NCBI GenBank assembly: GCA_019916065.1
Contig: CM034233.1
Coordinates: 47,048,034 to 47,112,033 of the forward strand
Length of the DNA: 64,000 bases
Direction of reading: 5' to 3'
Origin: Vitellaria paradoxa
Taxonomy: Eukaryota > Streptophyta > Magnoliopsida > Ericales > Sapotaceae
The notes beneath the pieces are model-generated. The model saw only the letters and a program-made list of their open reading frames with translations. It made no database searches and was not told the DNA's origin. Of this stretch, positions 57,945 to 64,000 are shown piece by piece. Within the stretch, counting starts at the first letter, position 1. Each line of letters starts with the position of its first letter. The position numbers and the translations under genes are program-made.

Positions 57945-58529
57945 TGTCACGCCCAAAATTCACAATCCGGGGATATGGGGACTATGCCCACAAACCAACC
58001 ACAATTAACCATACATTAATACTAATCAGAGTGAAAGCAATAAATAACAATGATATTCAACATTAGAATATCCAATGGTCTAATATTTGCCACAAAAAGG
58101 GCATAAAACTATTTGCCTCAAACCGAGCCCAAAATTAATGTCCAAAGCAAATTACATGAAATGAAAGTAAAACAAATCATGACCAACTACTCTATCTCAC
58201 AGGTCCATTGCGAACATCTACCTTTGCAAGATCAGCTGTAGGGGGATGAGCACTAAATCACGTGTATTTAGAAATAAGCATATAAGAATAAGTTTCTTAG
58301 TCATGCAAGGCAAACAGCACTTAATCAATTTTATATTAAGTAAAATTCTTTTATCAATTTCACAACAATATCATAATGTCCATATTTATCATACTGATCT
58401 AAATTAAACAGTTACTTAGCCATGATCATGCTGTCTTATGCTAAAACAACATCCATTATCTCAATCACATATCAATATATATATCAATACATATTATGGA
58501 TCAGGTACTTTGCAAGGTTATATGTGACC

Positions 58530-58800
58530 ACAAAACTAAATCTAAATAATCCCCAAGCCTGAGTTGTGGGGTACAACTAGTCCCACAATCCTACATGTAC
58601 TCATCAAATCCCAAGGCCTACGCTGTAGGGTACAACTAGTCCTGCAATCCTAGATGTATTCATCAATCCCCAAACCTCAGTCATGTGGTACAATTGGTCC
58701 CACAGGCCCAAATGTACACAGAGCCCTGGTCCTGCAATCCCAATCCATTTCATCTTGCTTTAGTAGGTAAACCGGTCCCACAGTCTCAGTACTAATATAC
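58530..58800. repeat. Degenerate ~60-bp tandem repeats (about four)
   Basis: Recurring phrases 'ggtacaactagtcccacaatcc' and 'cccaagcctgagtt' occur at about 58551, 58611, 58665 and 58725-58780, with changes, so a unit of roughly 55-67 bp. Confidence 0.7.
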
Positions 58801-58801
58801 A

Positions 58802-59010
58802 CTAGTGGAAACCGTATATACACTTTGTAATTTTCTAGCCCACTGGCTATGTTATACTACCCTACGTAGGTTTCGAGACTTTCAACCCTTAGGTTCTAGA
58901 ATCCATTCTAGTGCAAACCATATATACACTTTGTAAGTTTCTAGCCTACTGGCTATGTTATACTACCCTACATAGGTTTCGAGACTTTCAAACCTTAGGT
59001 TCTAGAATCC
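58802..59010. repeat. 107-bp tandem duplication
   Basis: Unit 1 (58802-58908) and unit 2 (58909 to about 59010) share ctagtg.aaacc.tatatacactttgtaa, ggctatgttatactacccta and gtttcgagactttcaa...ggttctagaatccattc with only a few differences, so the duplication is recent relative to the surrounding repeats. Confidence 0.88.
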
Positions 59011-59369
59011 ATTCTTTCTAATACCCTTAATGACCCTGATATCAAAAACCAGTCTCAATCAATATCCTTTAATCAACAGCAGATCATATATTAGATTTTC
59101 CCTAAATTAGGTTGCTTACGTTTATCCTTTATTTTATAAGTTTTATGAAGTATAATGTCTCCGGGTTCTAAGTTCTATGTTGCCCATAGATACTTGTGTT
59201 TAAACAAGTAAACAAACCCACATAAACTCACAATACCACATGTATAAACAATATAAGGTTAACCAAAGCAAGAACTCAAACAACCTTCATATGTTATAAT
59301 AATAGTATAATATAATGCATGCTATTTTAAAATAAAAAATATTTCAAAAATCTAAGGATCTAAGAAAAA

Positions 59370-59520
59370 CAGTGGGCCTCGCAGCTTGGGCACAGGTAGC
59401 CTAAGGATTCAAGTTATTAATAGAACACCTCACAGCCTGGGTGCAGGCAACCTAAGCCTTCAGGCCTTTGACAAAATAGCTCCCAGCTTAAGTGTAGGCA
59501 GCCCGAAGCTTTGAGCTACC
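59370..59520. repeat. Degenerate ~65-bp repeats with cagcctgggtgcaggcaacctaag core
   Basis: Three diverged copies of 'cagc.tgggcacaggtagcctaag' occur near 59381, 59433 and 59478. Confidence 0.6.
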
Positions 59521-60234
59521 CAAATTTTAGCCTTTTAAAAAATCTAGAATACCTTGCAGCTTACCACAAACATCGCGAGGCTTCAACTTTCATTTTTCCA
59601 AAAATTTTGTATAGTTTAAAACATGAATGAAATATTTAAAACATCAAACACATACAAATTTCTTACATCAAAAACATGTATATATATATAAGAAATTCAT
59701 TTTTAACCAAAATCTAGGCATAGATTAAATTGATTTGTTTATAAATATAGAATATACTAACATGCTTCACATATATGCCAAAAAATATGGATTTACACAA
59801 TATAAACATTTTTTGGCAACTATTCATATTAAAACTCAGAATTTCATAAAAAGAAACATAATCAAAACATGCCTCATATTTTCCAACTCATGTACACATT
59901 CATGTAACAAAATTTTGCAAAGAAACTAAGAAAGGTAAACTTATATGCTACCCCACCTACCTAACTATACATGTAGACAATTCGTGTGTATTGCATATCT
60001 ACCAACTTAAGTTCTTTCTCTCTACAAAAAATCTCCGAGCTACTTGTGAAATCAAACGGATGTGCTCTGGAAAAGACATAAGGGGGAACTTCTCTTCTTC
60101 TTCCCTACAAGATTTTAGCAAGGACACCTAATAGCTAATGTGCATGTTTCTCTCTCTATTAACTTATATGTATCAGACTTATTTTTCTAGGGAGGAAATC
60201 CTAGAGACTTAATGGGGCTGACTTATATAGAAAC

Positions 60235-60500
60235 TGTAACAACCCCAAAATTTAAAATTTTTAATATTCATATTATTTTGTTATATTATAAAAAAATTAA
60301 TTTTAATATAAATATTATTTTAATATATATATATATTGTATAAAATCTAATGGTAAAACAACGCCACGTCGAGTTTCGGTTAGTTTAGAAATTATTTTTC
60401 CTTTCCTATTTTTATTACTTGGCCCCAAGTGTATCATATGTATTTATATATACATATGAGGGAGGCTTTGGTAATGAATGCTTTGTGAAAAAGCAAACGG

Positions 60501-60534
<34 letters not shown>

Positions 60535-62312
60535 GCCGAAGCCTCCTAGAAGCTTCATTGCCTTGGCCACCAAGTATGTGGCATTTATATATAAGTGTGT
60601 GTGTGCTATATACTGTGTGTTGGGAGGAAAAGTGAACCGTGAAAGAAGAAAAAAAAAAGAAAAGAAAAGAGAGAGAAAATAAAGAGGAGGGAGAAAGATG
60701 AGGGAGAAAATGAGGATTTAAGTTCAGGAATAACGGAGTTTTGGTATTTTTGACGTTGTGATCGTCATAGCGGTGTTGGATCGTAGTAATTCGGCCTAAA
60801 ATGGGAGATACGAAAGAGCAAAATTTTAAAGTTTTGAAGTTTCTTCACTCTTTCTTTAGATTTGAGGTAGGGATTTAATGCATTTTATTTGCATATATGT
60901 GATATGAAAATAGTTTGATAAATTTTTATGTGATCATTTTGTTTGAATGTAATTAAATTTAGACTACATTGTGTGAATTCTGTCCAAACCAAAACACCAA
61001 AATATTACTGCCAAAAATGGAGCTCACGGGAACTAGAAAGAATTGTAGAAGAGAATATGCCAAAGCACATTCCATGAAAGTTTCCAAATTTTTCCTTTAG
61101 CCCCAATAGTTTTATATAATTATGATTTGACCCCAAAAGTCTTGCAAAATTTCGGTTTAACCCCTAAATTACTAAAAATTTCAGTTTGACCCCAAACTTA
61201 TTGAAAAATTACAAATTGGCCCCAAAGTTTTGGGTAATTACATAGTGACCCCCAAAGTTTGGAATAAATAGGAAGTGGCCCCAAGCCTATTTAAAATTAC
61301 GATTTTGCCCCTAAAGTTATGCAAAATTACAATTTTGCCCTTGAAGTTGTAGTTTGATATTTGTAGTTAAATGCATGGGAAATGTGTAATTGAGAATGCT
61401 CAATTTTGAAATGTTTGAGTGATTTATTTTATTAACAGAGAATGGTTATGAAAGTGATGATGTGATGTTGTTGGTTGATTCTAATGAGCTATTTTGTTGA
61501 GATGATAATAATTGAGATAAAGGAAATGTGAACGATGTTGTGATTGTGGGGCTGTAGATACTACAAAATAAGAATGGTACAAAGATTATCCTTCAGTTGA
61601 AAAACCCTAAACCTGCGCAGGGGTTGGTATTCATGTCAGTAGGTTAGTAGCCTGCAACGATGATAATTATTGGGCTACTCGTGGCCATCGGGTCTGGACC
61701 TGTAAACGACAATATTGTATAGTATTTGCCCCATGATTATGATGTGATGGCAAAAAGATGAATGAAATATAACAATTGAATCATTTCTGAGATGTACGTT
61801 GGTATATGTTTTGATGTTGGGATGCGAGACGATTTGAAATTTGTGAGTTATTGATATGAAATTATTACTAATCTGATTTTTGTGTGCATATCATATATAT
61901 TGTTATTATGCATCATGGGCACAAGTGGATTAGTGCTCACGTCCCTACAGATTTTTTTGCAGGTCATGAACCTGAGACCTAGGTGGGCCATTATTTGAGT
62001 TATTTTCCGTCGCTATAACATTATTCAGAACGATAATATAATTTAGGGATTTGTTTGATACAATTGTAAAGGCTTTGAGGCCTAGATCTCTGCTATTAAT
62101 CGAGGTGGTGGCTGGAGCACTGTTGCCTGGTTACACCAAGGTTTCGTTGTTATTAATTACTTTTAGTTATTAACAAAATTATTATTATATAGTACAGATG
62201 TTTGCTTCAAGGTGGTGGTGTAACTCTGATTAGGGTAACGGATATTTTAGCACATGTTGTGTATGATTCTTTCCCTTACTCCACGAGGTTTTGAAAAACT
62301 CAGGGTGTTACA
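60235..62312 (+). mobile_element. 5' LTR of a Ty3/gypsy-type retrotransposon
   Basis: It starts TGTAACAACCCCAAAATTTA and ends GGGTGTTACA, with a 6-bp TGTAAC/GTTACA inverted terminus, and is followed after three bases by a tRNA-Met-type primer site. Start, length (2078 bp) and PBS resemble chromovirus (Tekay/Del-like) elements, but without pol in the window that assignment is tentative. It carries a ~31-bp poly-A (60500-60530), a purine-rich block (60640-60700) and the repeat tract at 61090-61350. The 3' LTR would lie beyond 64000. Confidence 0.8.
61090..61350. repeat. Degenerate ~33-bp repeats within the gypsy LTR
   Basis: About eight diverged units of the type 'aaaattacaaattggccccaaagtttt' in tandem, each with a g.cccc.aaagt core (for example gaccccaaaagt, aacccctaaatt, ggccccaaagtt, gacccccaaagt, tgcccctaaagt). 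No coding frame is open. Confidence 0.8.
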
Positions 62313-62315
62313 AGT

Positions 62316-62328
62316 TGGTATCAGAGCC
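62316..62328 (+). other. Gypsy primer-binding site
   Basis: TGGTATCAGAGCC lies three bases after the LTR end (gttaca agt tggtatc) and is complementary to the 3' end of plant initiator Met tRNA. Confidence 0.88.
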
Positions 62329-64000
62329 AGGTTCCAATACCTAAAGGACAGTGGGAGTCTGGCATTATATGCTTAAGTGTTATAATCGAGATTTAGCTGT
62401 TTTTGAAAATAAACTCATTGGTATTTTATGGCATAGTTGGTAATGTATGTGGATGAAATTGGAAATATTGCTAGAATAGTGACTTTATTGGTAAGGGATA
62501 TGAAAACTTATGAAATATCCTTAACTGATGGTAAGTAAAGCTAATGCATGAGTAAATGGTGTAATCGACGGTGGTTTGTTTGGCTTAGGCATAAGATGTA
62601 AATGATGTTTTGGTGATAGTTCTGATATCAAGAATGATGGTTAGATGTGGATGTGAATATAATAAAAGGATTTTAAATTTGAAGTACAAGAGGCTTAAAA
62701 AGTTTAAGATAGTGACTCAAGAATTTATTGAGCTTGAATTTTATTGTTAAGTGATGTAAAGTAGGAATGGAAACAGTAGAGATTTAAATTTTGAAATGGA
62801 TAAGTTAGCAACTTGAAAAGTGGTGATTGACTGTTATTATAGATTAGTGATGACTATCTTGACTGATGACACCATAATTTAGATTTGGGATAAAGCAGGA
62901 GCAATGTTACTTTCTACATTAATGTTCAGGCAGTTAATTTGAGGTTGAACAAGAAGGAGTCGTAGTTTTGTTTTCATGAATAATGTGTAGATTATGGAGG
63001 TGTTTCTTGGAAAAGAGTGGGATTAATTTCCTTAAAGGTAGATTCGCTTTTCTTAAATTTTATGTCAAATGCCTCTCTCAATTCAATTGCACCACATTCT
63101 ATGGTACTGTTTAAGTTTTGGAAGTTTAGAATTTAATCGAGTGATTTATGGGCCTATGGTTTCATCTAATATTTGGCGTCGAGATATTGATTATTCTTGT
63201 TAAGATGAATGGTAAAAGGTTTAAGGTTTTGAGTAAATTAGAAATTGTCAAATTAAGTGGTGATTAAGGATATGTATTTGTTATTGAATTTTAGCAAATC
63301 TTTTTAATGGTTACGTGTTGAGAATAGCAAGTATAGGTTTCGTTTGTTTGAGATAAAGTTTAAGGTCAGGTCATATTTGGTTGGGTAATTATGATAGATC
63401 CTTCAAAGGTTTTAGTTGTATTAGTTGAGTACGGCTAAGGTTGTATTTGATATCCAAGCTTTGTGAATTTGGTGGGTGACTACTACTGCTATATTTAAGA
63501 TGCCCCTCAACTGACAAAATTATTAATTCGACTGATCTACGAAAGAGTTAGAAATTTGGTAAGGTAAAGTTATTAAGAACATTTTATAAGCCGAGACATA
63601 GGTTGACTGAAGCTCTATGTTGGTTATTCTTACTCATGGAAGGATTACTCTGGATATTGTGATGGGTTACAAGGAAAAACTTTAGGTTGTGTGCTAATGC
63701 ATAATGGTCAAATGACGATGTAAATCAAGATAGTTGAAATCACATGAGAAAGATAACCTGTACTTGATTTAAAATTAACTGCAATAGTGTTGCATTGAAG
63801 TCTTGAGGGTGTTAATGAAATCATATAAAAGTTTAGAGTGTATTTAAAATACAAGAATTCCAAAGTTGTTGGTACATACAATGTGATTTGACTCTGAGAA
63901 AATGTAGTTAGATGGAATACTAGAAATATTATGATCTTAAATTCTTCAATGTTACTCTACTCTAAATGAGATGAGGAAAATGAAAGACATTTGAGGATAG
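62329..64000 (+). other. Internal region of the gypsy-type element, no ORF
   Basis: This should hold leader and gag of the element whose LTR ends at 62312. No frame longer than about 60 codons is open, and I recognise no gag, protease or zinc-knuckle motif. It is therefore either a long non-coding leader, a heavily decayed gag, or a non-autonomous derivative. The window ends inside it. Confidence 0.5.

Larger units (their letters stand above)
57945..60234 (-). mobile_element. Probable inverted Ty3/gypsy-type LTR remnant
   Basis: It begins on + with tgtcacgcccaaaattcac, typical of the outer end of many plant gypsy LTRs, and contains ggggatgagcactaaatca (58236), which in reverse complement resembles the ttagtgctcacgtccc segment of the + strand LTR at 60235-62312. 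It carries internal degenerate tandem repeats as such LTRs often do. It ends where the + strand LTR begins at 60235, suggesting nested insertion. No coding domain is visible. The orientation and family are inferences; it might instead be an unrelated repeat. Confidence 0.45.

Noticed and set aside
60419..60682. 87-codon frame with poly-Lys
   Set aside because: It spans a 31-bp poly-A and a purine-rich tract inside an LTR, with no protein-like composition.
1..64000. tRNA genes
   Set aside because: I looked for B-box-like GGTTCGANTCC words and cloverleaf context. The gattcgacc word at 1307 and its inverted counterpart lie in the solo LTR and do not fold as a tRNA as far as I can see by eye.

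Overview
This window looks like nuclear DNA of a seed plant, most likely a eudicot. The evidence is plant-type 18S, 5.8S and 26S rDNA, a plant RNA polymerase I core promoter (TATATAAGGGGG), plant L1-clade LINEs (DUF4283 and zinc-knuckle ORF1; endonuclease, RT and zf-RVT ORF2), and Ty1/copia and Ty3/gypsy LTR elements with initiator-Met-type primer sites. I find no intact host protein gene. Nearly all coding similarity belongs to decayed transposons.

Positions 1-39070 are a decayed rDNA array riddled with antisense LINEs. Reading along +: an 18S fragment split by a solo LTR (1-1478); LINE A (1478-6192); a 26S fragment (6190-7330); LINE B (7326-13937), carrying a second solo LTR of the same family; LINE C (13956-19193); 18S-ITS1-5.8S-ITS2-26S copy 1 (19194-23351); LINE D (5' part) and LINE E (full length); 18S-ITS1-5.8S-ITS2-26S copy 2 (30152-34131); LINE F (5' tip) and LINE G; the 26S 3' end; and an intergenic spacer with the Pol I promoter (37635-39070). 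Every LINE 3' end, and every preserved 5' end that still has its target flank (five of them), sits at the same 18S position, within gagagctctttctt. The LINEs fall into two diverged groups (A/B/D/F and C/E/G) arranged head to tail with a target copy between them. At least two separate integrations therefore hit the same rDNA site, and the composite unit was then amplified with a period near 10.7 kb. LINE-26S junctions with 2-5 bp of shared sequence show that internal deletions removed spacers and gene ends.

Positions 39071-49396 are AT-rich and gene-free apart from a striking GC-rich 48-bp minisatellite (41938-44204, about 47 copies, with a 624-bp higher-order period) that runs into a degenerate telomere-like tract (44203-44291). 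The minisatellite is open in several frames on both strands because 48 is divisible by three.

Positions 49397-56054 are a complete-length but dead Ty1/copia element (two ~484-bp LTRs, PBS, polypurine tract, integrase/RT/RNase H remnants). Positions 57945-60234 are probably an inverted, repeat-rich LTR remnant. Positions 60235-62312 are a 2.08-kb Ty3/gypsy-type 5' LTR with a clear PBS, whose interior continues past the end of the window.

All alignments were made by eye from the sequence and from memory of plant rRNA. Percentages and junctions are approximate.
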